Positions 35,256 to 44,990 of a stretch of DNA of 64,000 nt are shown piece after piece. The translations under genes were made by a program, and so were the position numbers. The stretch's first letter is position 1; each line of letters begins with the position of its first letter. This DNA is from Bacteroidota bacterium. Lineage in GTDB: Bacteria > Bacteroidota > Bacteroidia > Chitinophagales > Chitinophagaceae. The stretch spans positions 62,001 to 126,000 of the forward strand of contig JAEYWX010000027.1 in the NCBI GenBank assembly GCA_023428755.1, in the 5' to 3' direction. The notes under the pieces are model-generated. The model had not been told where the DNA came from. It saw nothing but the letters and a program-made list of their open reading frames with translations, and made no database searches.

Positions 35256-38200
35256 TTAACGTAAAATAGTTACATAGCCTGCAATGCGATTGCGGCCGTT
35301 TTTCGGATCAAGAACATAATAATAAGTACCGGCAGGTACCGGCTGGCCTTTCCATTTTCCATCCCACGGTGTAGAGTAACCGACAGAACGGAACAACAAT
35401 GTACCAGCGGTGTTATATACTTCTACAATGGCACCCGGGTAATCATTGAGGAATTGTATTTCCCAGAAATCATTAATGCCATCACCATTTGGTGTAAACG
35501 TATTTGGCGGCCGTGGCGATTTCAGAATCTTCACATTCACTTCATCCGTTTCACTGCAACCCTGATCGTTCGTAACAGTTAACTTATACGTAATATCATC
35601 TTTCGGTTGCAGAATAGTCGGGAACTGTAAGGTAGCATCATCTAAATATGTAGAAGGTGTCCATAAAAACTGTAAGCCATTTCCACTACTTGTTACGCCA
35701 GTGATTTTGCGAACTCCATCTTCCAGCACAGTTAAATCAGGACCTGCATTAACCGTTGGTTTTGGCCACACTTCAATACTTTGGTTGGATGTACTTACAC
35801 AACCATTCGCAGCAGTGAATGTGTACACAATATTATGTGTGCCTACTCCGGCATTTACCGGATTAAAAATGAAAGTTGAACCAACTCCCGGTCCTGTATA
35901 AACGCCATTACCTGTTAAACCTCCTGTTTCGGCTGCCTGCGATAACTGGAATGGCGCATCATTTACACACACACCCACCAATGCATTGAACACGGTTGCA
36001 GGGCTGGCATTTACAGTAATGGTTTTGATCACTTCATCCACACACAGAATACCTGAATACGATTTATAGCGAATCTGATAAGTTTTGGTCAATGGTGTTT
36101 GAAAATCGGGATACTTGTGTTTATAGATTTTTCCAGTTGCAGGCTGCTCATCAATTTCAAATACGGTGGGGACATTGGCATTGTCCCAATAAATTTCCAC
36201 TCTGGTGATATTCCCGAAATCGACAGTTGATTTATCTTCCAGTTCCACCTCCCGGTTGCTGCACAGATTTGCTGCCGAACGTATTACAAAGTCTGCAACC
36301 GGTATTGATCCATTAACGGTAAACGGAATAGCGTTAACAGAATCCCGACAACCATCTTTGGATATTACCTCCAACGACAGTAAATAATTATCGGCTTTAT
36401 TAAATTTAACCGACGGTTTTTTTAATGTGCTGGTTACAGGTGTCGGTCCCGGAACAATCGCCGGTGTACCTGTATTAAACTTCCACAAATAACTCATCTG
36501 TGCTTCACTGTTATCGGCAATGGAAGAAGTATCTGCAAACAATGCCTGCGCATCACTCAAACAAACTTCCGGCAAAATAAATCCGGGCTTTGGTAACGGG
36601 TTGATGCCAACTGTACGAACCAACGTATCGCTACGACATCCTTTATCCGATTCTGTTACAAAACGGATCCTGTAATCGCCCCAATTAGAATAGGTATGCG
36701 TGGCCGTTAGTCCGGCACTGTTGTATGTTGTATTATTATCTACATCCCAATAGCTGCGCACAATAGCACCTGCATTGGCAGTTGATGTATTGGTAAATAA
36801 AACTTCATTCTTTTCACAAAGTGCCGCACTTGTGATAAAGCTGGCTGTTGGCCATGGGTTCACCACTACTGTTTTTACCACTGTATCGCTCACGCAATTC
36901 TGATCAGTAAATACCCATAAGGTGGCTGTATAGGTGCCGGGGTTTGTAAAATTCTTTACCGGGTTCTGTTGGGTAGAAGAAGTACCATCGCTAAAACGCC
37001 ACTCCCATTTTGTAACGGGATGTGTAAATCCATTGGATGCGTTTGTAAACGTAACGGGTGCTTGCCAGCATACTTCGGCCGGTGCCGTAAAATCGGCTTT
37101 GGGTTGCGGATAAATCTTATCGGCAAGTTTAGTTGTTGAATCAATACATCCAAACGCTGATGTAATTTTTAATTTCACATTATATGAACCAACACCGGGA
37201 TATTGATGCGAAGGATTTTGAATAGTGGATGAGTTTAACAAACCACTTGCTGCATCACCAAAGTTCCAGAGATAAGTGAACTGACTTTGTGTACCATCAG
37301 CAATGGTGGATGTGTTCGTAAAATTGATCACGGGATTTGGCATACAACCATAGGAACTTGTAAAATCAACCACCGGATTGGGACGAATAGTAATCGGTAA
37401 ACTGTACACCGGGCTTAAACAACCGGTATTGGTTTGCAGTTGCAAGGTGGGTGTGTAGTTGCCCGTTGCTGCATAGGTTTGCGTAACATTTGCAGCAGTT
37501 GGATTATTAATTGCCGGCCCCGTTCCGGTATTCCAGTTCCAGTTTACTATTGTACCATATCCTCCCGGCAGCGATGAGGAATCACTGAACGTAATTGTTT
37601 TGCCAACACATAATGGATCAAGTATTCCGAATTTAGCAATGGGAGCTTTCGTTACTTCAATCAATTTTTCTATTGTATCGCTGAGACAACCAGCGTCCGT
37701 CATGGCCAGGTATTTTACTTTAAACTGGCCAGGGTTTGCAAATGCTTTAGCCGGGTTAAAATTTGTTGCCGTATTGCCATCGCCAAAGTCCCAGAAATGA
37801 CGAACAATGGAACGGCCGCCACTTGTATTAATTCCTGAGAAAGATATCAGTGAATCGGTACAACCCGCCGCCGGGTTATTGGCCCAGGAGAATGATGCTG
37901 TGGGCGGATCCAATACTTCAAGATCAAAATTGATAATCTGTTCTCCGGCACAACCATCTGGCGTTGGATTGTTCACGGTAACAATCACCGGATACTTTCC
38001 GGCTATATTATAGATATAACTACCGGGCAGTTTAAATACATACAAGGTTCTTCCATTCACGATAAAACTGGAATCGGCCACCGGCGCATTATTAATGACA
38101 TCCGGAAAACCAGTAACCTGCCAGCGCATACTAACGGGCAAGTAAGGAAGAGTAAGCGACATTAAGAACGGCGAACTCTTACAAGTTACCGGACTGTTGA

Positions 38201-39644
38201 TTATTGCATTCGCATTCTGCGTGGTAACATATTGATATAAATCCACGACATTGGTGCCCGCATTATAACCATACGATTCAGTAGGTCCAAATCCATAAGC
38301 AATGGCGTTAAATCCGGAATCGGATGAAATTGAATATACCCCACCGGAAGGTAAACTCTGTTTTAGGATGGAATAATTAGCATCGCCCGGATGTACACTA
38401 AAGGCTCCGACAGGCAAAACATTACCAGCAGCATCACGAATGCGAAAAGAACTGATCGCAGTTCCTTTATTAGGTATAATTACGTTTACAAAATGTTGAT
38501 TGATATTAAAATTGGGTGTTGCGTTCCATGATATTTTATTGATATTCTGTTCAACCGGACTGAGGTAAATCATTTCCGGATCACCCGGTGCGCCATTTCC
38601 GCACTGGCCCTGCGAAGTAAAATACTGAGCTACGGTGATCGGGTCATCTGCCTCAATCAACATCGACTGGTTGGTAGCAGGAAGATCATAATAAAACCCG
38701 GCTATCAGGGAGGTGGCTGGAAGCGGAACTCCATTTATACGTACTACGCTGGAAGGGTTCGACACACAAATTCGAAATAAATTAAACGATTGAGGAGCTG
38801 AGGCTGTTGCGGTAAGATACTTTTTACCCCATGCATTTTTGGGAAAGGCCTGCGCCATGTAATTATCGGAAGACCCCGAATTTGTATTGTTTGGGCATGT
38901 AATACTTATGCGACCACTACCCGAAAAGACCGCAATTTTCTTACATCCTGCTCCGGTATTAATGGATCGTATTATCGTTCCGGTAAGATCAACTCCTGAA
39001 TGATTTCCACCAGTGGCAGCATTATTGAATTGCCCCATGATGTTGTACACCTGTCCTTGTGTAAGCTGGACAGTGAAAGGTACGCCGGCCGGCCGATTCA
39101 AGGTAGGCTGACTCGGAATAATTTCAACGGTAGTTGTTCCTGTATCGGCTGCTATTACATAGGCCCATGCATTTGAATTTACCGTATTGGACCTGTTTTG
39201 ATAATTGATTGAATAATATTCCCGCCCTAAGGTATTCGTTGGGAAAAGAATGGTAGCGCCGGATACACTTTGGTTGTAAATATGAGCATATGCAACAATC
39301 GGCTGATCGCTGATGATATGAATTCCTTTGTTTTCGGGAGCAGCACTTTCATTTAACAGACGGGCATCCTGTGCGCCAGTTTTTGGTAATGGGTTTGACG
39401 TAAAAACAGTGTTGGCCGGTATGGAATAATTGACTGAGTAGCCAAGACCGGGAATCGAAACAGTAACGTTTGTGGGAGCTTCCGTAGCAAAATACAACAC
39501 CATTTCCTGAACGTTATTTGTGGTCATCACCTGATGGTAGCCATAACCAACCCAGAAATCTCTTCCTTTATTTGAAAAATCCTGGGCGAGGGAGTACAGA
39601 TTTGTCAGCATTAAAACCGCCGACAGCAAGAACATTTTTCTCAT
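35256..39644 (-). CDS. Giant PKD-repeat adhesin with gliding-motility-type C-terminal domain
   Basis: The protein has 1462 residues from Met at 39644 (MRKMFLLSAVLMLTNLYSLAQ, signal peptide); an upstream ATG at 39695 would add 17. An N-terminal IgGFc-binding-like domain (FSNKGRDFWVGYGYHQ ... YLSPVEQNI) is followed by about six PKD-type repeats (HFWDFGDGNTATNFNPAKAF, YLWNFGDAASG, WEWRFSDGTSSTQQNP and others). The C-terminal type B sorting/CHU_C domain begins FTPNGDGINDFWEIQFL and ends GYVTILR, which directs secretion by the type IX system. It pairs with the PorP/SprF gene downstream and is a probable surface adhesin. Confidence 0.9.
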   Translation of the reverse strand: MRKMFLLSAVLMLTNLYSLAQDFSNKGRDFWVGYGYHQVMTTNNVQEMVLYFATEAPTNVTVSIPGLGYSVNYSIPANTVFTSNPLPKTGAQDARLLNESAAPENKGIHIISDQPIVAYAHIYNQSVSGATILFPTNTLGREYYSINYQNRSNTVNSNAWAYVIAADTGTTTVEIIPSQPTLNRPAGVPFTVQLTQGQVYNIMGQFNNAATGGNHSGVDLTGTIIRSINTGAGCKKIAVFSGSGRISITCPNNTNSGSSDNYMAQAFPKNAWGKKYLTATASAPQSFNLFRICVSNPSSVVRINGVPLPATSLIAGFYYDLPATNQSMLIEADDPITVAQYFTSQGQCGNGAPGDPEMIYLSPVEQNINKISWNATPNFNINQHFVNVIIPNKGTAISSFRIRDAAGNVLPVGAFSVHPGDANYSILKQSLPSGGVYSISSDSGFNAIAYGFGPTESYGYNAGTNVVDLYQYVTTQNANAIINSPVTCKSSPFLMSLTLPYLPVSMRWQVTGFPDVINNAPVADSSFIVNGRTLYVFKLPGSYIYNIAGKYPVIVTVNNPTPDGCAGEQIINFDLEVLDPPTASFSWANNPAAGCTDSLISFSGINTSGGRSIVRHFWDFGDGNTATNFNPAKAFANPGQFKVKYLAMTDAGCLSDTIEKLIEVTKAPIAKFGILDPLCVGKTITFSDSSSLPGGYGTIVNWNWNTGTGPAINNPTAANVTQTYAATGNYTPTLQLQTNTGCLSPVYSLPITIRPNPVVDFTSSYGCMPNPVINFTNTSTIADGTQSQFTYLWNFGDAASGLLNSSTIQNPSHQYPGVGSYNVKLKITSAFGCIDSTTKLADKIYPQPKADFTAPAEVCWQAPVTFTNASNGFTHPVTKWEWRFSDGTSSTQQNPVKNFTNPGTYTATLWVFTDQNCVSDTVVKTVVVNPWPTASFITSAALCEKNEVLFTNTSTANAGAIVRSYWDVDNNTTYNSAGLTATHTYSNWGDYRIRFVTESDKGCRSDTLVRTVGINPLPKPGFILPEVCLSDAQALFADTSSIADNSEAQMSYLWKFNTGTPAIVPGPTPVTSTLKKPSVKFNKADNYLLSLEVISKDGCRDSVNAIPFTVNGSIPVADFVIRSAANLCSNREVELEDKSTVDFGNITRVEIYWDNANVPTVFEIDEQPATGKIYKHKYPDFQTPLTKTYQIRYKSYSGILCVDEVIKTITVNASPATVFNALVGVCVNDAPFQLSQAAETGGLTGNGVYTGPGVGSTFIFNPVNAGVGTHNIVYTFTAANGCVSTSNQSIEVWPKPTVNAGPDLTVLEDGVRKITGVTSSGNGLQFLWTPSTYLDDATLQFPTILQPKDDITYKLTVTNDQGCSETDEVNVKILKSPRPPNTFTPNGDGINDFWEIQFLNDYPGAIVEVYNTAGTLLFRSVGYSTPWDGKWKGQPVPAGTYYYVLDPKNGRNRIAGYVTILR

Positions 39645-39712
39645 TACGTAAGCATGTGGAATGTGGACGTACAAGTTAAGGGTTTTCTTGTACAAGACAG
39701 GGTGCTAAGAAA

Positions 39713-40318
39713 TCAAGTTCCGGAATTATTTATCCGGCGGAGATAATCCGTTGCAAGCGGTCCTTCGCAAAGCAACAAATCCAATATGCTGAGGTTGGGC
39801 ACAAAGCCATGCCGGTCGGCAAAAACCTGTTGGTACACCGGAAAAACCGGCGCCTGTTTTTCTGCAGATGAGGTTGATGCTGTCGCTTCATTTTTGATCA
39901 CTGTAGTTTCATCAACCGACAGAATGTCAATTTTTACTTTCAATTTCCGAAGGCACCATTCAGCTGTTTTGAGGTTGAGGTCGAGCAGGTATTTCTCCTT
40001 TAACCGAAACAGTTGTTCCAGCTCCGGGGCATAGTCGTCGAACCAAGGGGCCTTCCGGTAATTGTCGTGGATACCCCGCCAGTGGATCCGTTGCCAGGGT
40101 TCGGTATACCCGATCTGTAAATCTTTGATTTTCTGTTTAGGGGCTCTTCCGCCCACCAGGGGCACGGTGAGGAGGAGGGGACCATTTGCACCCATCAACC
40201 TCGTTCGGTTCAATTTTAACGTTCTTTGATAGTCTTTATATGGACAAAAATCAACATTTGAATAATCAATAAATGTTGAATAAAAGTAAATATCTCCAAA
40301 ATATTTAAAATCAATCAT
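39713..40318 (-). CDS. WbqC-family protein
   Basis: The protein has 201 residues from MIDFKYFGDIYFYST; an upstream ATG at 40342 adds eight. Family features are FCPYKDYQRTLKLNRTRLMGANGPLLLTVPLVGGR, QIGYTEPWQRIHWRGIHDNYRKAPWFDDYAPELEQLF and a C-terminal PNLSILDLLLCEGP. WbqC-like proteins occur in O-antigen or surface-polysaccharide contexts and are proposed to act in sugar or amino-acyl transfer; the activity is not firmly established. It is a single gene. Confidence 0.88.
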   Translation of the reverse strand: MIDFKYFGDIYFYSTFIDYSNVDFCPYKDYQRTLKLNRTRLMGANGPLLLTVPLVGGRAPKQKIKDLQIGYTEPWQRIHWRGIHDNYRKAPWFDDYAPELEQLFRLKEKYLLDLNLKTAEWCLRKLKVKIDILSVDETTVIKNEATASTSSAEKQAPVFPVYQQVFADRHGFVPNLSILDLLLCEGPLATDYLRRINNSGT

Positions 40319-40515
40319 ATAGATAAAAATATAAACGTTCAAAAGAGCGCCTTAACAATGTGCTTACAATTTCCCTATTTTTTACAAATTTTGTTTGATT
40401 ATCCTTATTTTAAAATTCAACTAAAATGAATTTAATTAATTCTATAAGAATATATTATCCATAGAATTTGCAACTACATTTTTTTGACACCTGATTTCCA
40501 AACAATAAGCGCTGA

Positions 40516-41073
40516 ATGGCTAACGATTTTAGTTCAAAAATACGGCTTCTGCGAAAGCGGTTTTCAGAAATGTCAGCTGCTTCACTTAATTTGCGTGTAA
40601 ACTATTTTTTTGTGAACCGACTCTCCCTCCTCTTTTTACTGATCAGCATTTCCAGCCTTTCCTGCAACACGTTCAAGATCCCCGACTTTGTAACATTCAA
40701 TAACCTACGCACCGAATCGGTGGGCCTGATGGAAACTACTGTTGTGATGGACCTGGTGTATTTTAATTCCAACCGGTTTGGTTTCCAGGTGAGGAGGACA
40801 GAGGCAGATGTGTATGTGGACGATGTGTACCTGGGCCGGGCCATCAGCGATACGCTGATCCGTGTTGCCAAAAAGTCAGAATTTGTAATTCCTGTCCGGA
40901 TCAAAACTGATATGAAGAATTTGCTGAAAAATGCCTGGTCGGCCTTTTCCAACCGCTCGGTGCAGGTGCGGGCCAGTGGTACCATTACGGCTGGTGTGGG
41001 AGGTATTTTCAAAACCATTCCACTGGCGTATGAGGGGCGGCATGAGATCAGTTTGTTTGAACCGGTGCCCTAG
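40516..41073 (+). CDS. LEA type 2-like lipoprotein
   Basis: The 185-residue protein may start at the internal Met at residue 19, nearer the signal segment LSLLFLLISISSLSC, which is a lipobox. The mature domain (FVTFNNLRTESVGLMETTVVMDLVYFNSNRFGFQVRRTEADVYVDDVYLGRAISDT ... VQVRASGTITAGVGG) follows the LEA14/WHy-type beta-sandwich pattern. The role in envelope stress is inferred from the family only. The gene is GC-richer than its upstream spacer. Confidence 0.65.
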   Translation: MANDFSSKIRLLRKRFSEMSAASLNLRVNYFFVNRLSLLFLLISISSLSCNTFKIPDFVTFNNLRTESVGLMETTVVMDLVYFNSNRFGFQVRRTEADVYVDDVYLGRAISDTLIRVAKKSEFVIPVRIKTDMKNLLKNAWSAFSNRSVQVRASGTITAGVGGIFKTIPLAYEGRHEISLFEPVP

Positions 41074-41329
41074 TTTTGGTTTGGCAGAACTGATACCTTC
41101 CTGCCCTTTTCCTCTTTTTCCGACAGTTTTCAACTCGTGGTTCCTTGCTGATTTGAGCGCTTTTACCCGGCTGTAAAGTGGCTTTAAGGTGGGAGTATGG
41201 TGCCTGTTTGCATTTTCAACGGGCTAATTTTTTTGTGCTATAAATGCTCAAAAACGGCAAAAATGGTCAAAAGCGGCAAAAACGGCCGATTGGTTTTGAG
41301 CACAACGTTGTGTTTTTTATTTTGTGCTT

Positions 41330-41623
41330 ATGGCTACACAAATTGGTTTGTTACGGATTACGGGAACGGTTGGTGAAATTTGTTTTTACAAGCTGGAGGG
41401 TGTGTATTATGCGAGGCAGAAAAGTTCGTTAACGGGTGAACGTGTAAAGTGTGATCCAGCGTTTGCGGAGACCATGCGTTCGGCCAAAGAGCTTGGGAAT
41501 GCCTCAAAAATTGCTTCCGCTATTTACCGGCAACTAGTGCCACCGAAGGAACGTTGCAGGGAGCGATTCAGGGAGGTGGTGAGCATGGTGAGGCGTGGGT
41601 TGGCCGCAGGGGGACACGGATGA
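41330..41623 (+). pseudogene. Truncated member of a Bacteroidota MATQxGxxxxxGTxGxxxFYK family
   Basis: It has 97 residues from ATG 41330 (a GTG six bases upstream is also possible). The start MATQIGLLRITGTVGEICFYKLEGVYYARQKSS and CDPAFAETMRSAKELGNASKIASAIYRQL match a common small Bacteroidota protein family of unknown function, sometimes near phage-like genes. Members I recall are longer. Here the frame runs directly into dispersed repeat DNA (GLAAGGHG then stop), so the C-terminal part seems to have been replaced. Confidence 0.5.
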
Positions 41624-42125
41624 ACACAGATATGATTATAGCCACGAATGAATTGCATGACCAGCGTGCACTATTTTTTCACGCAGAGATGGGGAGGGCG
41701 CAGAGGTATTATTATTTGGTTGGCCGCACCTGCCCGACTGGCGTCATTCAGGCGGGGATGGACACGGATGAACACAGAAGAATACAGGCCACGAATTGCC
41801 CGAAGGAACACGAATATGAATGAAGGCCACAGATGGACGCAAATGAACGCAGATCAAATAAAGGCCACGAATTGCTCGAATGGGCACTAATGGTTGCCGC
41901 ACCTGCCCGACTGGCGTCATTTGGGCGGGGATGGACACGAATGAACACAGATGAATAGAGGCCACGAATTACCCGAATGAACACGAATATGGATGAAGGG
42001 AGCAGATGTACACAGATGAATCCAAGCCACGAATAGCTCGAATGAGCACGAATGGGTTGCCACACCTGCCCGACTGGCGATATACAGGCGGGGATGGACA
42101 CAAATGGACACAGATTGATAAGACT
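41600..42125. repeat. Cluster of interleaved dispersed repeats
   Basis: Three copies of a unit of about 60 bp can be read at about 41721-41778, 41891-41955 and 42055-42120. The unit contains CACCTGCCCGACTGGCG and then GGCGGGGATGGACAC. Between them are repeated GCCACGAATTGCCCGAATG-, GAACACGAATATG- and ACACAGATGAA-type short units. Frames on both strands here are repeat artefacts. This looks like a genome-wide intergenic repeat family. No gene is present between 41624 and 42176. Confidence 0.75.
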
Positions 42126-42176
42126 GCCGGTTGATTTACGGATGCAGTGGTTATAAAATAGATGCCGGCGGCCGGC

Positions 42177-43283
42177 CTATGATTCAATGCTATTTATTGG
42201 GGTGCTTATGGTTGCGGCAGGCAGGTTCAACCTGTTTTTTACAGCGGTAACGGCGTCTTTGTGCAGCTGTTGTACTTTAACCAGCAACAGTTCCATGTCT
42301 GTTACTGCAAGCGAAAATTGGTCATCATATCGTGCGGCGATATAGGCATCGTCAAGCATTTTCAAGAGCCGCTTCTCTTCTTCGGTTTCAGATGGGAAGG
42401 CATGATCTACAGCAGCTGTACAACGCCTGCAGCATTTTTTCAGCGATGCGATGGAATGTGTTTTTTTATCACGCCCCGTGAGGGATATCAGTATTGCACG
42501 GCAGCAGAGTTCGGCTGCCTGTTGTAAAAAGAACCCTGTTAATTTATTGTTTTGCTGCACGATACCCTGTTCTGCGTATTGCAGGAATGTTTCGGCCTTG
42601 CTAAAATTGTTTTGAAACTGTTGCACTGCGTTTTGCGAAAGCTCTTTTATTCTTTCCCCTGCTGTTGACGGCCATTCTTTTTCATTGCTCCAGTACATTA
42701 AGTTTTCTTCTGTACAAACAAAACTGTAGAATATATGCCCCTCTTCCACTGCTTTGTTTACCCGGCTCGCCTGATGTAGTGAAAACGAGAGTTGTGTTCC
42801 CATGGAGCAACCCGCTTCAATGAGTGTTTCGTATTCGCTGAACGGTTTTTCCTGCATGGTATCGGGTAGTACAATCATGAGATCGGTAAGTGGTTGCTTC
42901 TGTGATTCCTGTTCGTGGATGATCCTGTAGATACGTTCGGGTTGAAGCGTAGTTACGAGAAAGACAGTTACACGGTATAAGAGACCGTCGTCGAAAAGCC
43001 TGGGGTTACAATTTTCCTCTTCCAGAGCTACATGTTTTGGGGTTTCAACCAATAACGGACGGCCCTCTGCTTCTGCTGCTTCTTCAAGGAGATCAAAAAG
43101 ATAATTGAGTTGCGGCAGGAGATCAAGAAAATAAATGGTGGTTCCGATTTTTAATTCCTCTTCCATATAGTCGAAGAGTACTTTACGGAGATTTCTGCTA
43201 ATCATGGCGGGGTCGCCGTATTCGATGAGTGTATTAAGTGCTTCCATGCGATGTTGTTGAATAAATAGTGAATCGTAAATCAA
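42177..43283 (-). CDS. HEPN-domain protein with degenerate nucleotidyltransferase-like N-terminus
   Basis: The 368-residue protein may begin at Met 13 (MEALNTLIEYGDP). Residues 110-190 (VFLVTTLQPERIYRIIHEQESQKQPLTDLMIVLPD) resemble a minimal nucleotidyltransferase fold that has lost its GS motif. The C-terminal 140 residues form a HEPN domain: GFFLQQAAELCCRAILISLTGRDKKTHSIASLKKCC ... DDAYIAARYDDQFSLAVTDMELLLVKV. R...H residues sit at the usual place. HEPN proteins with such partners act as RNases or toxins in defence. It is in an operon with the 43302 gene (18-base gap). Confidence 0.65.
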   Translation of the reverse strand: MIYDSLFIQQHRMEALNTLIEYGDPAMISRNLRKVLFDYMEEELKIGTTIYFLDLLPQLNYLFDLLEEAAEAEGRPLLVETPKHVALEEENCNPRLFDDGLLYRVTVFLVTTLQPERIYRIIHEQESQKQPLTDLMIVLPDTMQEKPFSEYETLIEAGCSMGTQLSFSLHQASRVNKAVEEGHIFYSFVCTEENLMYWSNEKEWPSTAGERIKELSQNAVQQFQNNFSKAETFLQYAEQGIVQQNNKLTGFFLQQAAELCCRAILISLTGRDKKTHSIASLKKCCRRCTAAVDHAFPSETEEEKRLLKMLDDAYIAARYDDQFSLAVTDMELLLVKVQQLHKDAVTAVKNRLNLPAATISTPINSIES

Positions 43284-43301
43284 ATGCCTTATGCAAGCGA
43301 A

Positions 43302-43907
43302 TCAGTTTTTGATTTGTTCGAGTTCTGTAGCGGGTGGTTGCCATTTGCGACGGGGTTTGGGCAAGGGTGCTGATTGGCGAACTTCTATGAGGTGTGTTGC
43401 TTCCAGCAGCTTATGCAGTTGGTACCAAGTATTGATGAAGCTGGTTTTATTGACCACTTCAAAAACGGATTCGTGAGAGAGCGCATAATAACGGATATTG
43501 GCGATCACTTTTTTCCATTCACCGGTATTATGATATGCTGCAAACTTCTGTAACGCCACATATGGATCGAGAAATTCTTTTTTTGACAGGTGGCGGGGAA
43601 AATAATCCCACGGTGTGCGGTATTTGCACCAGCCGCAATACAGCTCATATTGATTCAGCATCCAGATATCGCTGACGGAACCCGGTTCTATTTCCACGTC
43701 TTTTATAAAACTATAGTTCTGTATAATTTGTATAACGGCTTTGGAAAGGATGGCGAGCTGTTCAGTAAAAAAAAGTACATTGGCAGGAAGCTGCTCCCAG
43801 GCTTTAGCGGAACATGCAGTTTTAATACAACGACTGAGCATTTTACGAGCTGCCGGGAGATCGTAGATATCATAAAAGTCATCGATTTTCTGATAGTGGT
43901 GGTTCAT
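43302..43907 (-). CDS. Hypothetical protein encoded with the HEPN protein
   Basis: The protein has 201 residues from MNHHYQKIDDFYDIYDL; an upstream ATG at 43931 adds eight. It is helical and cytoplasmic, with KMLSRCIKTACSAKAWEQLPANVLFFTEQL, YELYCGWCKYRTPWDYFPRHLSKKEFLDP and a Pro/Lys-rich tail. I recognise no domain. It lies 18 bases upstream of the HEPN gene on the same strand and is probably its functional partner. Confidence 0.55.
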   Translation of the reverse strand: MNHHYQKIDDFYDIYDLPAARKMLSRCIKTACSAKAWEQLPANVLFFTEQLAILSKAVIQIIQNYSFIKDVEIEPGSVSDIWMLNQYELYCGWCKYRTPWDYFPRHLSKKEFLDPYVALQKFAAYHNTGEWKKVIANIRYYALSHESVFEVVNKTSFINTWYQLHKLLEATHLIEVRQSAPLPKPRRKWQPPATELEQIKN

Positions 43908-44352
43908 ATTGAGCCGTTTTAGTATGAACATAAAGTAACTGCGTGTAGATTCAGTAACCTACCAGTGAGGGTTGTGTTTTACAAGCAGGGGGTTGTATTT
44001 TACCTTACCCGAAAAAAAAGCAGCAAGCACCTTTTCTTTATTTGGCCTTGCAATACCGGCGAGTGTGTAATTAATGCTTGCTACGCAAGGAGTTTCTTTG
44101 TCACTTTTGCTTGTCCAACTCTTCGACAAGCTCAGAGTAACCCCCGCCTGACCGTCGGGCAGGAAAAGACAGCCGAAACATATTACCCCCATGTTTCGGC
44201 AGCAGCCCTGATTTAGCCAAGTGCTACTGTGGTGAAGCACATTTGTACATGCACAAATATCCTATGTTCAACATGCTGATTAAATAACTACAGGTGTTTG
44301 TTTCTGTTAGCGGTTATTGTGAAAAGAAAGAATAATTAATTACTTTAGCGGT
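43908..44352. other. Intergenic region with dispersed short repeats
   Basis: About 445 bases have no credible gene. They contain CTTGC-TAC-GCAAG (44078-44090), CTTCGACAAGCTCAG (44121-44135, found again at 50728 in the cas1-cas2 gap) and CCCGCCTGACCGTCGGGCAGG (44143-44163), all looking like mobile intergenic repeats. The promoter of the XRE gene should lie at the right end. Confidence 0.45.
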
Positions 44353-44733
44353 ATGACAGAAAAGACCATACACGAAGGAAGAAATGTAAAACGCATCCGT
44401 GAGATATTGGGTATTAAGCAGGATGCATTGGCGATGGAATTGGGATTGAGCCAGCAGGCTGTGAGCGCATTGGAGCAGAAGGAGGCACTCGATAAAGAAG
44501 TGATTGAGAAAATTGCGAAGGTGTTGAAAGTGACACCTGAAGCAATTAAAAGCTTTAATGAAGAAACAACAATTAATTTCATCTCAAGCACATTTAACCA
44601 TCACGACAACTCATCTGTCTACGGACATTATACATTTAATCCTTTAGAAAAAGTCATTGAACTTTATGACGCTTTATTAAAAAGCGAACGTGAAAAAATT
44701 GCTTTGCTTGAAAAGATGTTAGAGAAGAAATAA
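44353..44733 (+). CDS. XRE-family helix-turn-helix regulator
   Basis: The 126-residue protein has an N-terminal HTH_3 domain (GRNVKRIREILGIKQDALAMELGLSQQAVSALEQKEALDKEVIEKIAKVLKVTPEAI). A linker (INFISSTFNHHDNSSVYGHYTFNP) and a C-terminal coiled coil (EKVIELYDALLKSEREKIALLEKMLEKK), probably for dimerisation, follow. It lies directly upstream of the tracrRNA/cas9 region but ends in its own terminator, so it need not be part of the CRISPR operon. Confidence 0.88.
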   Translation: MTEKTIHEGRNVKRIREILGIKQDALAMELGLSQQAVSALEQKEALDKEVIEKIAKVLKVTPEAIKSFNEETTINFISSTFNHHDNSSVYGHYTFNPLEKVIELYDALLKSEREKIALLEKMLEKK

Positions 44734-44753
44734 ACAACAACGGTGATTTAGTA

Positions 44754-44788
44754 AGCTCTTGCATTTTTTGCAAGGGCTTTTTTATTTT
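44754..44788 (+). terminator. Terminator of the XRE gene
   Basis: AGCTCTTGC / GCAAGGGCT stem with a T-rich loop followed by TTTTTTATTTT, 21 bases past the stop codon. Confidence 0.7.
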
Positions 44789-44909
44789 AGAAAAATCAGT
44801 ATCTTGGAAATCCTGACTTGAAGGCCTGCTGACGCTATGAGGAAACTGTTTGTTGTCTGCGATTTTGGATTTGCTACGCTTGTTGATTTTTCAGGAAAAT
44901 TTAGGGAAT

Positions 44910-44990
44910 AAAAAAAGCGACTTGCGCCGCTTTGAATGTTTTCACAACGGAATAATCCTTATTGTGATTTGCTTTCAAGAAATGAAATTA
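44910..44990 (-). ncRNA. tracrRNA of the type II-C CRISPR-Cas system
   Basis: On the minus strand, TTGAAAGCAAATCACAAT (44961-44978) is complementary over 17-18 bases to the end of the CRISPR repeat and is the anti-repeat. It continues with AAGGATTATTCC, and TTGTG that can re-pair with CACAA. It ends with the hairpin AAAGCGGC-GCAA-GTCGCTTT and a run of T (44910-44933), a Rho-independent terminator. The order anti-repeat, small hairpin, CGTTGTGAAAAC, terminator is that of Bacteroides-type Cas9 tracrRNAs. The 5' end is not fixed by sequence and probably lies at 44980-45005. The RNA pairs with crRNA, is processed by RNase III and guides Cas9. Confidence 0.88.

Noticed and set aside
41554..42187. 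Several overlapping frames on both strands
   Set aside because: All are translations of the same dispersed repeat units (PVGQVxQP..., IRVHPRP...), with no coding character.
44820..44909. Possible small RNA or peptide between the XRE gene and tracrRNA
   Set aside because: No hairpin-plus-T-run or credible frame was found. The sequence is only the downstream side of both terminators.
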